A stretch of DNA of 47,116 nucleotides from an uncultured Ruminococcus sp. (GTDB lineage: Bacteria; Bacillota; Clostridia; Oscillospirales; Ruminococcaceae). The notes beneath the pieces are model-generated. The model saw only the letters and a program-made list of their open reading frames with translations. It had not been told where the DNA came from and ran no database searches. Position numbers and translations under genes: made by a program. Within the stretch, counting starts at the first letter, position 1. Each line of letters begins with the position of its first letter. This document shows positions 9,358 to 17,811 of this stretch, piece by piece. The stretch is taken from the NCBI GenBank assembly GCA_900538575.1, contig UPZA01000015.1, forward strand, positions 1-47,116, in the 5' to 3' direction.

Positions 9358-12300
9358 ATGGAGGAATTGAAAACAGGCTATTCCAGATACGACCGCGACG
9401 AATTGAAAACCGCTGACAAAATGCGGATTGACCGAAACATTTATTTTAATGAGGACAGCGCGGATATTTCCACCTTGACCGCCCTACCGTTGGAGCAGTT
9501 ACAGGCACTACGGGAAGAAAGCACCGCCGCAGAACAGACCATTTTTGAAGCCTTGCAGGGGCAGGCGGCAGCATGGGAACAACAGGCGGGAAAGACCCTG
9601 TTATTTGAAAAAGCCATTGAATACGCAAGAACGCCCGAAGTCAAGCACACCGCTAACCAGTGGGAAGCCACCGACTACGGACACCACATTAGGAGCAACC
9701 GCGTATATCAAATGCGTTACCATGTTTATGAAAATACCCGCTATGACCGTACAGCGGAAAAATCTGTCCCGTATTCCTATTCCCTGTCATGGAGCATTTA
9801 CACCAACAGCCCCGACAGGAACGAGCGAAAAAAGATAGCCGGACAGGATAAGAAAGTCTTTGCAGACAAGACGGCTATGGAAAAGTATCTGAACGGGCGT
9901 ATCAAAGCCCATGCACATTTATTTACCGAAGTGTCCCTGCCTATCCCGCCGGAGCTTGCCGACTGCTTCAAGGTAAACGGGCAGCTATTACCCGGCTACA
10001 TGATTGAGGGCGAGGAACGGACACAGCCCCCACAGGACATAGAAAAAACAGACGACACCCCGGCAGAACAGACGGCAGAGCCGACCACCGGGCAGAGAAA
10101 GGAGCGTGAAACTATCAACGAACAGTTTTCGATTTTGATTGACAGCCGCAGTCGCTTTGAAACAGGCGAGCCGGGCGGCGTGTGGCTTTCCATGCCGACC
10201 ACCACCGAGCAGCTTCACGAAGCTATGAAAAGCGTCGGCATTACCGCAGACAACCCGCAGGATTTTTTCATTAACGGGTATGCTTCCCCGGAAGAAAAGC
10301 CCCTTGCGCTGCCTTATAACATGGTATGCGCCGCAAAGGTGGACGAGCTGAATTTTCTTGCGTCGCGGATTGCACAGCTTGACCCCGCCGAGGTGGAAAA
10401 GCTGAACGCGGCAGCACAGCAAAAACAGGGCTTTGAAAATATCGGGCAGCTCATTGACTTTACCTACAATGCCGATTATTTCGTCCATATCCCGGAAGTA
10501 CATACGTCCCGCGACTTGGGCGACTACTATCTGAATAAATCCGGCATGGTACAAATGCCCGAAGAATGGAAAGGCGGCGTTGACCTTGCAGCTTTTGGGA
10601 AAAATGCTGCTGCACAGGAACAGGGCAGCTTTACCCCGTATGGCTACCTTGTGAAAAGCGGCGACGAATGGGAAAAACAGTTTGAGGGACGCGACGTGCC
10701 GGAGGAATACCGGGTAATGAGCTTCCCGCAGGAACAGGCGTACAAGGACGCAGCACCGCCAGAAGCGGTAAAGAGTGCAGAGCCGAAAGAGCCGCGCCCG
10801 GTTATCCCTATCGTGCTGACCGCTGATAAACCCGCCGAGAAAATGAAAGAGATAACCGACCGTTTGGAACAGGGTATCACAGAACTGTTTGACAGCGAGC
10901 GCTTCAAAGACTATCTGCAAGTCATGTCAAAATTTCATAATTATAGCTTTAACAATACGCTGCTTATTGCCATGCAGAAGCCCGACGCTTCCCTTATTGC
11001 GGGCTTTAATGCTTGGAAAAATAACTTTGGGCGAAACGTGATGAAAGGGCAAAAGGGAATAAAAATCATTGCTCCGTCGCCGTTCAAGGTAAAACAGGAA
11101 ATGCAGAAAACCGACCCGCAGACCGGGAAAGCCATTATCGGCAAGGACGGAAAGCCTGTTACAGAAGAAAAAGAAGTCACAATCCCCGCCTATCGGGTAG
11201 TGACTGTCTTTGATGTTTCCCAGACCGAGGGACGGGAGCTGCCGCAGCTTGGAGTAAGCGAGCTGACCGGGGACGTTGACCGCTATAAAGAGTTTTTCGC
11301 AGCCCTTGAAAAGACTTCCCCTGTCCCTGTCGGCTTTGAAAAAATCGAGGGCGGCGCACATGGCTATTACCACTTGGAGGACAAGCGGATTGCCATTGAC
11401 GAGGGCATGAGCGAATTACAGACCCTAAAGACCGCTATCCATGAAATCGCCCATGCAAAGCTCCATGACATAGACCTTAACGCCCCGAAAGACGAGCAGC
11501 CCCGCGTTGACCGTCGCACCCGCGAGGTAGAAGCGGAAAGCGTCGCTTACACCGTTTGCCAACACTACGGGCTTGATACGTCGGACTATTCCTTTGGGTA
11601 TGTTGCCGGTTGGAGCAGCGGGCGGGAGCTTGCGGAACTGAAAGGCTCATTGGAAACCATACGCAGCACCGCAGCCGAGATTATCAATTCCATTGATAAA
11701 GAAATCGCGGAGCTGCAAAAGGCGCAGGACAAGGAACAGGCTGCACCTACACAGGAAGCCCCGGAGCAGCCGGAAGCCGACAAAGACACCTTTTCCATTT
11801 ATCAGTTAAAGGGCGGGGACGAAACGCGGGACTTGCGCTTTGAACCTTACGACCGCCTACAGGCGACGGGGAATGTAGTTGACCGGGTGAATTATGAGCT
11901 TGTCTACACCGCACCCCTTACGCCGGATATGACGCTGAACAGCATTTATGAACGGTTCAATATCGACCACCCGAAAGATTTTAAGGGACACAGCCTTTCC
12001 ATATCGGACGTGATTGTGTTTCATCAAAACGCACAGGACACCGCCCACTATGTAGACCGGGGCGGGGACTTCCGGCAAGTGCCGGAGTTTTTACAGGAGC
12101 AGCCGCAGCTTACCCCGGACAGCTTGATAACAGGCGAGAAAATCCAAACGCCGAGGGGGAGCTTTTCTTTCACTTCTATGAGCGTGGAGCAGATGAAAGC
12201 CGCCGGGTATGGGCTTCATCATACTTCCGACGACGGAAAATATCTGATTATGGGGAACGGCACAAGGGCGTTTGCCGTTGCTGCTGAACAGCCGGAAAAC

Positions 12301-12579
12301 TACTTGAAAACTGCCGAACAGACTACCGAGCAGAATTACAACATGATTGACGGAAAGATAAACAACACGCCTACGGTTGACGAACTGGAAGCAAAAGTAA
12401 AGGCAGGAGAAACCATTTCCCTTGTTGACCTTGCCGACGCTATCAAAGCTGATAAGGAACGGGGCAAGACGGCAAAGCCGGAAAAGAAGCCCTCTATCCG
12501 GGCGCAGCTCAAAGCAGATAAGGAAAAGGAAAAGAAAAAACCGCCAAAAAGCAAGTCGCAGGACTTAGAAAGGAGCTGA
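9358..12579 (+). CDS. ArdA + ArdC-like + YodL fusion protein (predicted antirestriction)
   Basis: A 1073-residue multidomain protein. In order: an N-terminal helical region; an ArdA-like antirestriction domain at about 254-430 (an acidic DNA mimic in the known family); an ArdC-like N-terminal ssDNA-binding domain at about 498-640 (NTLLIAMQ, KGQKGIKI); a zincin motif HEIAH near residue 695; a YodL domain at about 809-915 (HSLSISDVIVF); and a DUF4316-like Lys-rich tail. Such proteins are thought to protect incoming single- and double-stranded DNA from host restriction. The start is ATG 9358 behind AAAGGAG. Domain names come from motif reading; the ArdA call is the least certain. Confidence 0.85.
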   Translation: MEELKTGYSRYDRDELKTADKMRIDRNIYFNEDSADISTLTALPLEQLQALREESTAAEQTIFEALQGQAAAWEQQAGKTLLFEKAIEYARTPEVKHTANQWEATDYGHHIRSNRVYQMRYHVYENTRYDRTAEKSVPYSYSLSWSIYTNSPDRNERKKIAGQDKKVFADKTAMEKYLNGRIKAHAHLFTEVSLPIPPELADCFKVNGQLLPGYMIEGEERTQPPQDIEKTDDTPAEQTAEPTTGQRKERETINEQFSILIDSRSRFETGEPGGVWLSMPTTTEQLHEAMKSVGITADNPQDFFINGYASPEEKPLALPYNMVCAAKVDELNFLASRIAQLDPAEVEKLNAAAQQKQGFENIGQLIDFTYNADYFVHIPEVHTSRDLGDYYLNKSGMVQMPEEWKGGVDLAAFGKNAAAQEQGSFTPYGYLVKSGDEWEKQFEGRDVPEEYRVMSFPQEQAYKDAAPPEAVKSAEPKEPRPVIPIVLTADKPAEKMKEITDRLEQGITELFDSERFKDYLQVMSKFHNYSFNNTLLIAMQKPDASLIAGFNAWKNNFGRNVMKGQKGIKIIAPSPFKVKQEMQKTDPQTGKAIIGKDGKPVTEEKEVTIPAYRVVTVFDVSQTEGRELPQLGVSELTGDVDRYKEFFAALEKTSPVPVGFEKIEGGAHGYYHLEDKRIAIDEGMSELQTLKTAIHEIAHAKLHDIDLNAPKDEQPRVDRRTREVEAESVAYTVCQHYGLDTSDYSFGYVAGWSSGRELAELKGSLETIRSTAAEIINSIDKEIAELQKAQDKEQAAPTQEAPEQPEADKDTFSIYQLKGGDETRDLRFEPYDRLQATGNVVDRVNYELVYTAPLTPDMTLNSIYERFNIDHPKDFKGHSLSISDVIVFHQNAQDTAHYVDRGGDFRQVPEFLQEQPQLTPDSLITGEKIQTPRGSFSFTSMSVEQMKAAGYGLHHTSDDGKYLIMGNGTRAFAVAAEQPENYLKTAEQTTEQNYNMIDGKINNTPTVDELEAKVKAGETISLVDLADAIKADKERGKTAKPEKKPSIRAQLKADKEKEKKKPPKSKSQDLERS

Positions 12580-12583
12580 CCGA

Positions 12584-13537
12584 TTGGGTAAATTAAATAA
12601 GTTTGAGAATGTGGACGTTATTGCTTCCCTTGAAGCGATTATGAAACAGAATACCGCTTTTTATCAGAGTGATTTTGAGATAGACAAAAGGATTTTGCAG
12701 GAAGCGGCGACAAGACCCGCTGCTGAAGAAAAGCGGCTGCTATGGTTTTCCCGCCCGTCGGGAACGTGCTGCTTCCGGGAGCGCGACGTTTTCCTAAAGG
12801 ACACAAGGCAGCATAACACATGGCGGTTTTACGGAGAACAGACCCGCGATAAAATCCTTGCCTATGCGGTGGAGCTGACCGGGAAAGAAAACGGAACAAT
12901 CAAGGGCAATCTCTATGAGCTTGACTATCCGCAGCACTTCCGGGAAGTAGTTGAAAAATCTCTGCCCGCAGATAATTACACACTTCTCTATGAGCATGGA
13001 GAACGGGTGCAGCCCGCCGGAGCGTATGTTGACGGCAACCCCGACCCGCAGCTTGGGAAGTTTGAACGCTTTGAAGCGCAGCCCAACGACCCGGAAGCCT
13101 TGAAAGACCTGTTGCGGGAGCAGCGTCACAGCTATGAGCAGCAAAAACCGGGGGATTTTAAGGCACATATCGCCACGCTGCATGACAGCCGGATTGAAGC
13201 CGAAGCGCAGCGTATTGCGGAAGCCATGAAAAGTCTTACTGACCCCAACAGCCCCGGCAAGACACATTTCATGGTGGAGCTGTCGCCTTACTTTGTAAAG
13301 ACAGCTTCCAGAAAGGACACTGACCGCCTGTTTGCTATGCTGCCCTATAAAACCCTTGCTTTCTCTGCAATCAAGGACAGGCATGGTACTTATGCACTGG
13401 TAGACAAAGCCGAGGACAGAACCCGGAATATCCGAAAAATACGTCCCTCTGTCCGGGCGCAGCTTACCGCAGACAAGAAAACAGCCGCACCTAAAAAGGC
13501 AGCGGCAAAGTCAAAACATCACGATATGGAGGTATGA
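12584..13537 (+). CDS. uncharacterised ICE protein (LPD-type accessory)
   Basis: A 317-residue soluble protein that I cannot assign to a function. It starts at TTG 12584 behind AAAGGAG, four bases after the upstream stop. The C-terminal 35 residues (RKIRPSVRAQL, then a Lys/Ala tail) resemble the tail of the preceding fusion protein (KKPSIRAQL plus Lys-rich), suggesting the two share a docking or DNA-binding tail. Position and co-translation point to a role in DNA processing or protection during transfer. Confidence 0.75.
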   Translation: MGKLNKFENVDVIASLEAIMKQNTAFYQSDFEIDKRILQEAATRPAAEEKRLLWFSRPSGTCCFRERDVFLKDTRQHNTWRFYGEQTRDKILAYAVELTGKENGTIKGNLYELDYPQHFREVVEKSLPADNYTLLYEHGERVQPAGAYVDGNPDPQLGKFERFEAQPNDPEALKDLLREQRHSYEQQKPGDFKAHIATLHDSRIEAEAQRIAEAMKSLTDPNSPGKTHFMVELSPYFVKTASRKDTDRLFAMLPYKTLAFSAIKDRHGTYALVDKAEDRTRNIRKIRPSVRAQLTADKKTAAPKKAAAKSKHHDMEV

Positions 13538-13539
13538 GC

Positions 13540-13746
13540 ATGAATAGATTTACTGTTGAGGAAATAAACCTTTTGAGCATTTACCATGAGGGAAGCAAGG
13601 CACAGCTTATAGCAAACATGACCGCTGCGCTGCCGTTCATGGACGTTGGATTACGGGAGCTTGCAGAACGCACCCTTTCCAAAGTAACCCTACTGACCGA
13701 AGCGGAGTATGCGGAGCTTGCCGTTTACGCCGCTGATGAAGCATGA
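13540..13746 (+). CDS. transposon-transfer assisting family protein
   Basis: A 68-residue acidic, helical protein starting MNRFTVEEINLLSIY. It matches the small 'transposon-transfer assisting' family of Tn1549-like ICEs; the mechanism is unknown. ATG 13540 is preferred over ATG 13534 because GGAGG at 13529-13533 is only correctly spaced for the second. It overlaps the next gene by 4 bases. Confidence 0.8.
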   Translation: MNRFTVEEINLLSIYHEGSKAQLIANMTAALPFMDVGLRELAERTLSKVTLLTEAEYAELAVYAADEA

Positions 13747-14108
13747 TTGCGGTTAAGCGGCTCACGCCGCCCCAAAGCCGGAAAGTCAATTCCCTTGTAC
13801 GCCGGGAGTGCTGCAACTGCGATAGCGGACACTGTATTTTGCTTGACGACGGGGAGGAATGTGTCTGCCCGCAGCTCATTTCCTATTCGCTGCTTTGCAA
13901 GTGGTTTCGGATTGCCGTACTTCCCCTTGATAAGCTGCTCTTTGCGGAACTTTACCACACCGAGGACAAAAAGAAGTGTATCGAGTGCGGCGCGCTCTTT
14001 GCGTCCACCTCTAACAGCGTCAAATACTGCCCGGATTGCCGGAAGCGCATTAACCGCAGACAGGCAGCGGAGCGCATGAGGAAAAGACGCGCTCTTGTTA
14101 CGCAGTAG
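13743..14108 (+). CDS. Cys-rich VLP domain protein
   Basis: A 121-residue protein with two cysteine clusters: CCNCDSGHC plus CVC in the N-terminal half, and CIECGALF...YCPDCRKR in the C-terminal half, followed by a basic helix. This is the Cys-rich VLP protein that ends the transfer operon in this ICE family; it is a probable zinc-binding, nucleic-acid-contacting protein of unknown function. It is coupled to the previous gene by ATGA. Its last codons form the left arm of a 14-base inverted repeat. Confidence 0.85.
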   Translation: MIAVKRLTPPQSRKVNSLVRRECCNCDSGHCILLDDGEECVCPQLISYSLLCKWFRIAVLPLDKLLFAELYHTEDKKKCIECGALFASTSNSVKYCPDCRKRINRRQAAERMRKRRALVTQ

Positions 14109-14210
14109 GGGCGAAAAAAGCCTTGATTTAAGCGGCTCTGACAGCCGCTTTCTAAGGTGGTAAGGACTTAATACCTTTCCCCTCAAAATCGGGCTTCTAC
14201 TGCGTAACAA
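14095..14210. repeat. perfect 14-bp inverted repeat enclosing a hairpin
   Basis: TTGTTACGCAGTAG at 14095-14108 is exactly repeated in reverse complement at 14197-14210. The 88 bases between them contain a second stem (GCGGCT / AGCCGC). The left arm overlaps the end of the Cys-rich VLP gene. It could be a long terminator, a recombination site, or a scar of the DUF523 insertion that follows. Confidence 0.7.
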
Positions 14211-14233
14211 AAAACATTTGTACCCATAAAGAA

Positions 14234-14275
14234 AACCGGGCGCGGTAGCCAAATTGTCGGCTGCTGCGCCCGGTT
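14234..14275. terminator. bidirectional intrinsic terminator
   Basis: The stem AACCGGGCGC / GCGCCCGGTT carries an inner AGCC / GGCT pairing, with an A tract on the left and a T tract on the right. It separates the rightward transfer operon from the leftward DUF523 gene and could stop transcription in both directions. Confidence 0.85.
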
Positions 14276-14280
14276 TTTTC

Positions 14281-14700
14281 TTACTTAAAATCTTCTGCGT
14301 CAATAACTGTATATCCGGCGTTTATTAACTCTATTGCAAAAAGCCCTTGTCCTTTAATTAACCTACCTGTAAAACTTCCGTCATAAATACAATTAACTCC
14401 ACATGTAGGACTTCTTGACTGTAAGATTACCAAATCAATTTCCATACCCACAATTTTTTCTAATGCTAATTGGGTAGCATTACGATAAGCCATATCGACA
14501 TTATTACCATCTATATCCATTACAATGCCGTTCACTATTTCTGCGCTCGGTCTTGGAATTGGCATTTGGGCGAGTAATTCCGGGCATATATCAATTATTT
14601 CTTTTCCTTGCAGAAATTCAATCACTTTAGGATTGTAATTGTTTTTACCATTGTATTTACAGTTTTTCCCCAAAACACATGAGCTTACTAATACTTTCAT
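14281..14700 (-). CDS. DUF523 (YbbK-like) family protein
   Basis: A 139-residue protein of the DUF523 family, recognised by SSCVLGKNCKYNG at the N-terminus, CPELLAQMPIPRPSAEI in the middle, and SPTCGVNCIYDGSFTGRL near residue 97. The conserved cysteines (C8, C14, C39, C99 region) suggest metal or sulfur chemistry; the biochemical role is unknown. GAGGTC precedes the ATG. Its AT-rich composition differs sharply from the GC-rich genes on both sides, so it looks like cargo inserted between the transfer operon and the relaxase gene. Confidence 0.9.
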   Translation of the reverse strand: MKVLVSSCVLGKNCKYNGKNNYNPKVIEFLQGKEIIDICPELLAQMPIPRPSAEIVNGIVMDIDGNNVDMAYRNATQLALEKIVGMEIDLVILQSRSPTCGVNCIYDGSFTGRLIKGQGLFAIELINAGYTVIDAEDFK

Positions 14701-14759
14701 TGTTATGACCTCATAAATCCTACTATTGGAATTATTATATCATACCCAAATAATCAAAT

Positions 14760-16109
14760 CTACCCCCGTTCAGTTTCCTTTTCCCGCCCCGGCTCTTTCT
14801 CCTGTCTTAAAATGCTGTCAATGTTCTGCCGGATAACGTCGTATTCCTTGACCTGTTTTTTCAGCTTGCCATAATCAGCGGAAAGGGCTTCTTTCTGCAC
14901 TTGGAGCTTTGCATATTCTTCTTGAAGCTCTGCAAGATTAGGGAGCTTGGAAATACCCGCCGCCCTTAGTGCCTTTGCCGCTGCTTCGTGTAAAATCAGC
15001 TTATCTTCCTGTCCGGCGCGGAACTGTTCTTTTTTCTTTGCCTTGCGGTATGCGTCATAGACAGGTTTTGTCTTTTGGTAGGTGGCGACGTGCTTCATCA
15101 ATACCGCCATATCTGCAAGACGCTTTTCCACCGCCTTTAGGCTGTCCGCTGCCTGTTCACTGGCGGCTGTCACTTCCTCAATCCGGCTGACTAAATCTGC
15201 GTACTGCTCAATCTTGTGTTCTGTCAAGAAATTCATAGTTTTTGCCGCCTGTTTCAAATTGTGGATTTTCGCCCATTGCTCATAGCCCCGGCTCTGCGCT
15301 GCCTTGATACTGTTTTCAATGTCAATAAGTAGGGAAACGCCGCCGCGATCTGCGCGTGGAGCTTTCGCAGCGCGGACACGTTTTCCCTCTATCCGTTCTC
15401 TGATTGCTTCCTCTGTATAATCTGCGCCGAGGGTTTTTAAGCGGGTAAACCGTTCCTGTCCGGGAGCGCGGCAGGACACATATTTTCCCGGCTTTATCTC
15501 ATAGCCCGCCGTCTGTAACCTTGACAGCAATTCTTCAAAACTTGATACTTGGGGAATAAGTGCGTCAACGGCAATTTTCAGCTTGCCTTTCCAACTTGCA
15601 CCCACCTTTTCGGCTTGGTATTCCGCATAGCTTTTTCCCTTGCTGCCTTTGCTTGGAACAACGACAGACAGCCCGTTTTCCCGGCACAGCCTGTCGCTCA
15701 TGTTCCGTATGCCGTAATAGCTGCGTTTGTTGGAATTGTACTTGTGGTGGTCTACAAAATTGACCGCACAGAAAATGATGTGATTATGCACATGACCTCT
15801 ATCTATGTGAGTAGTGAGGACATATTCGTGCTGTCCTTTAGTTACTGCGTCGGCAAGCTGCTTTCCGATTGCATGGGCTTTCTCATAGTCCACCTCTCCC
15901 GGCTCAAAGGACTGTATCAAATGGTGGGCGAGATTGTTCCCTTTGTCTATGGCTTGGTCGAGGGTAAAACCGAACTCAATATCTGCCGTTTCTGCCGAGC
16001 AGCCAAAGGAGGACACAAGCATTTTACCGTCTGTCTTGTCCGGGTTTTGGATATAGTCAAGGGCTTTGCTCAACGTGCTTTTAATAGGCTTAATCTTTGT
16101 AACCGCCAT
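14760..16109 (-). CDS. MOB-type relaxase (MobA/VirD2 family)
   Basis: A 449-residue relaxase that should nick the element at oriT and lead the strand into the recipient. The metal-binding histidine motif is HIDRGHVHNH at residues 101-110 (H106, H108 and H110). A candidate catalytic Tyr is Y19 in ALDYIQNP. The C-terminal half is coiled coil (Glu/Lys/Gln-rich, about 290-430). The start overlaps the MobC gene by 40 bases, so the two are co-translated leftward. Length and motifs match Tn1549-like relaxases; no damage is visible. Confidence 0.93.
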   Translation of the reverse strand: MAVTKIKPIKSTLSKALDYIQNPDKTDGKMLVSSFGCSAETADIEFGFTLDQAIDKGNNLAHHLIQSFEPGEVDYEKAHAIGKQLADAVTKGQHEYVLTTHIDRGHVHNHIIFCAVNFVDHHKYNSNKRSYYGIRNMSDRLCRENGLSVVVPSKGSKGKSYAEYQAEKVGASWKGKLKIAVDALIPQVSSFEELLSRLQTAGYEIKPGKYVSCRAPGQERFTRLKTLGADYTEEAIRERIEGKRVRAAKAPRADRGGVSLLIDIENSIKAAQSRGYEQWAKIHNLKQAAKTMNFLTEHKIEQYADLVSRIEEVTAASEQAADSLKAVEKRLADMAVLMKHVATYQKTKPVYDAYRKAKKKEQFRAGQEDKLILHEAAAKALRAAGISKLPNLAELQEEYAKLQVQKEALSADYGKLKKQVKEYDVIRQNIDSILRQEKEPGREKETERG

Positions 16110-16399
16110 ATCTCCGCAAGCACCCCCTTTATTTCCTCTATGTCCTCTTGGTAGACGCTGCCCGTCGCATTGACGCGCTTTGCAATCTGATTGATGTTCA
16201 CGCCGATTTTCTGTAATTCCGCTGTCATGGCTTTTATGTCGCTATGGTCTACTTGAACGATATATCCGTCAATGGCGATTTTCTGTAAGTATGCCGCCAT
16301 GTTCCGGGTGGGGACGAGCTTCATTTTCTGCTCAATCAACGCTTTTTCTTCCTCTGTCACATAGAACTTGACTTGTATAGTCCGTTTTCTTCCGTTCAT
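16070..16399 (-). CDS. mobC: MobC-like relaxosome accessory protein
   Basis: A 109-residue basic protein with a ribbon-helix-helix-like opening (KRTIQVKFYVTEEEKALIEQKM) and the MobC core (INQIAKRVNATGSVYQEDIEEI). MobC binds oriT and helps the relaxase open the strands. I chose ATG 16399 because AAAGGAG is placed 8 bases before it and the protein then begins in the usual place. The hairpin repeat lies directly upstream. Confidence 0.88.
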   Translation of the reverse strand: MNGRKRTIQVKFYVTEEEKALIEQKMKLVPTRNMAAYLQKIAIDGYIVQVDHSDIKAMTAELQKIGVNINQIAKRVNATGSVYQEDIEEIKGVLAEIWRLQRLSLLKAR

Positions 16400-16422
16400 G
16401 CTCTGACGCTCCTTTCCGTTCC

Positions 16423-16521
16423 GAGGGTTTGGGACACTTCCCAACAAGCAATTTTCAACCGACACGTCGCAGTGCAGAGGGCGAAAATACGGAAAAGGGT
16501 ACTCTTTTCCTATGCTTGCTA
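16423..16521 (-). repeat. hairpin-rich leader repeat, copy B (candidate oriT)
   Basis: This is the inverted partner of the repeat at 9235-9334. The block at 16488-16521 is identical over 34 bases to 9235-9268. The block at 16423-16451 differs from 9306-9334 at two positions, which weaken its central hairpin (GGGAAGTGTCCC). Its location just before mobC-relaxase makes it the better oriT candidate of the two copies. Confidence 0.65.
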
Positions 16522-16600
16522 AGAATGTTTTTTATCTTTTATGCCCTTATTTCCCTCTACGGAGAAAAAGCCATTTTGCCAAACTTATATAAAAGAAAAA

Positions 16601-16627
16601 CGCTGCAATCTCAAAAAGATTACAACG
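16601..16627 (-). terminator. intrinsic terminator after the XRE gene
   Basis: Read leftward, an 11-pair stem with two G-U pairs (CGTTGTAATCT / AGATTGCAGCG) is followed by a T tract. It lies 36 bases beyond the stop of the XRE gene. Confidence 0.65.
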
Positions 16628-16663
16628 CTTCCTAAAATCCATATTCAATTTTAACGGACGTTC

Positions 16664-17017
16664 TCATTTGTCCTCTTTTTCGACTTCCTTAATTTCTTTC
16701 GCCGTTGCGGTTACAATCCGTATTCCCTTATTGCTCATAGTATCAAGCAATGTGTCGAGCTGCCGACGTTGCGTGTCTTTTGTGTCCGGCTTCTCTAAAA
16801 GAAACTGGTCTACGGATATATCATAACGGAGCATAAGCTCAAAAAAGATTTGCAGACTTGGGTGTTGCCCATTATTCTCAATGTTTGCAAGATAGCGAGG
16901 GGAAATAAACATTTCGTCGCTTACTTTCTTGCGGCTCTCTTTTCTCCCTGTCCGCGCTGTTTTTATTGCTTCTCCAAAAGCCTTGAAGTCATATTTTTCT
17001 ACTGGTCTTTTTGCCAT
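16664..17017 (-). CDS. XRE-family transcriptional regulator of the ICE
   Basis: A 117-residue protein with an N-terminal helix-turn-helix at about 12-70 (AFGEAIKTARTGRKESRKKVS, then ISPRYLANIENNGQHPSL) and a C-terminal helical extension. It corresponds to the XRE repressor that sits between the mobilisation and regulatory ends in Tn1549-like elements, probably controlling transfer genes. The ATG at 17017 has a modest GGTGA. A stronger AAGGAG a little upstream instead serves an ATG-TAA minimal reading frame at 17032-17037. Confidence 0.88.
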   Translation of the reverse strand: MAKRPVEKYDFKAFGEAIKTARTGRKESRKKVSDEMFISPRYLANIENNGQHPSLQIFFELMLRYDISVDQFLLEKPDTKDTQRRQLDTLLDTMSNKGIRIVTATAKEIKEVEKEDK

Positions 17018-17107
17018 ATTTATTCACCCAGTTACATTTTACTGTTCTCCTTTCCTGTTGGATATGTCTATATAGTTCCTATAATTAACCAGAATAATTC
17101 ATATATA

Positions 17108-17136
17108 TTGACTTTGCTGTTCTAAAACGCTATAAT
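17108..17136 (+). promoter_or_regulatory. sigma-70-type promoter for tetR
   Basis: TTGACT at 17108-17113 and a perfect TATAAT at 17131-17136 are separated by 17 bases. Transcription would begin near 17143, inside the operator, only about 24 bases before the tetR start codon. Confidence 0.85.
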
Positions 17137-17142
17137 GTTTTC

Positions 17143-17166
17143 AATAAAGAATAGGCGGTCGTTATT
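17143..17166. promoter_or_regulatory. predicted TetR operator, copy 1
   Basis: The imperfect palindrome has arms AATAAAGA and TCGTTATT (consensus AATAANGA-N8-TCNTTATT). It spans the predicted transcription start and ends exactly at the tetR ATG. It recurs before the metallo-hydrolase gene at 17767-17790, which supports autoregulation plus target control by the TetR protein. Confidence 0.75.
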
Positions 17167-17748
17167 ATGCAAGTATTGAAAGATGAAATTCAAGAAGATA
17201 TTTTGAGTTCCGCGAAAGATTTATTTTTGACCTTTGGATATGAAAAAACATCTATGGACAAGATTTCCAAAAAAGCGGGTATTAGTAAAAGTAATTTGTA
17301 TAACTATTTCAAGTCGAAAGATGAAATATTTTGTGCCTTAACTGACAGCGCAGCATTTCATTTTCAAAAAGTTATCAACTTCTTTGATGAAAACAAATTT
17401 AATCCCAAATTTGGAGAGCATGGTTTTAACGAAATGCTATCCAAATATATTTATGATTTAATTGTTGATTACAAAGACGGGCTTATATTGATTATGAAAT
17501 GTTCATGTGGAACAAAATATGAAAATTTTAGGGAGCAACTAATAAACCAAATAGCAGAAAAATTTTTACGCGATTATGCTACTGAATTTATACACGCAGA
17601 TATGCTTGTAAGAGTAATTACAGAAAATTTATTTGATGGAATTACAACTATTGCTATTCAATTTAATACGGAACAGGAATTGAAAAAAAATCTCTATGGT
17701 TTTATAAAATATCATTCTTATGGTTTTTTAGGACTTACCTCTCACTAA
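17167..17748 (+). CDS. TetR/AcrR-family transcriptional regulator
   Basis: A 193-residue repressor. The N-terminal HTH at about 10-55 has the family signature (FGYEKTSMDKISKKAGISKS, then LYNYFKSKDEIF), and the C-terminal ligand-sensing helices are without close known relatives to me. It is AT-rich cargo in the ICE and is followed after 63 bases by a metallo-hydrolase gene that shares its operator. The leader is very short, and the purine stretch AGGCGG inside the operator is the only ribosome-binding candidate, so repressor binding and translation start overlap at this site. Confidence 0.92.
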   Translation: MQVLKDEIQEDILSSAKDLFLTFGYEKTSMDKISKKAGISKSNLYNYFKSKDEIFCALTDSAAFHFQKVINFFDENKFNPKFGEHGFNEMLSKYIYDLIVDYKDGLILIMKCSCGTKYENFREQLINQIAEKFLRDYATEFIHADMLVRVITENLFDGITTIAIQFNTEQELKKNLYGFIKYHSYGFLGLTSH

Positions 17749-17766
17749 AGAGGGCTTTTTTACCGT

Positions 17767-17790
17767 AATAAAGAATGGCTGGTCGTTATT
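17767..17790. promoter_or_regulatory. predicted TetR operator, copy 2
   Basis: This has the same arms as copy 1 (AATAAAGA and TCGTTATT), with the centre ATGGCTGG instead of ATAGGCGG. It lies between tetR and the ribosome binding site of the hydrolase gene, positioned to control it. Confidence 0.75.
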
Positions 17791-17811
17791 AAGCGAAAGG
17801 AGCAAATAAAT

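Noticed and set aside
15549..16154. 201-codon forward frame opposite the relaxase gene
   Set aside because: The relaxase on the other strand has clear catalytic motifs; the forward frame is its shadow.
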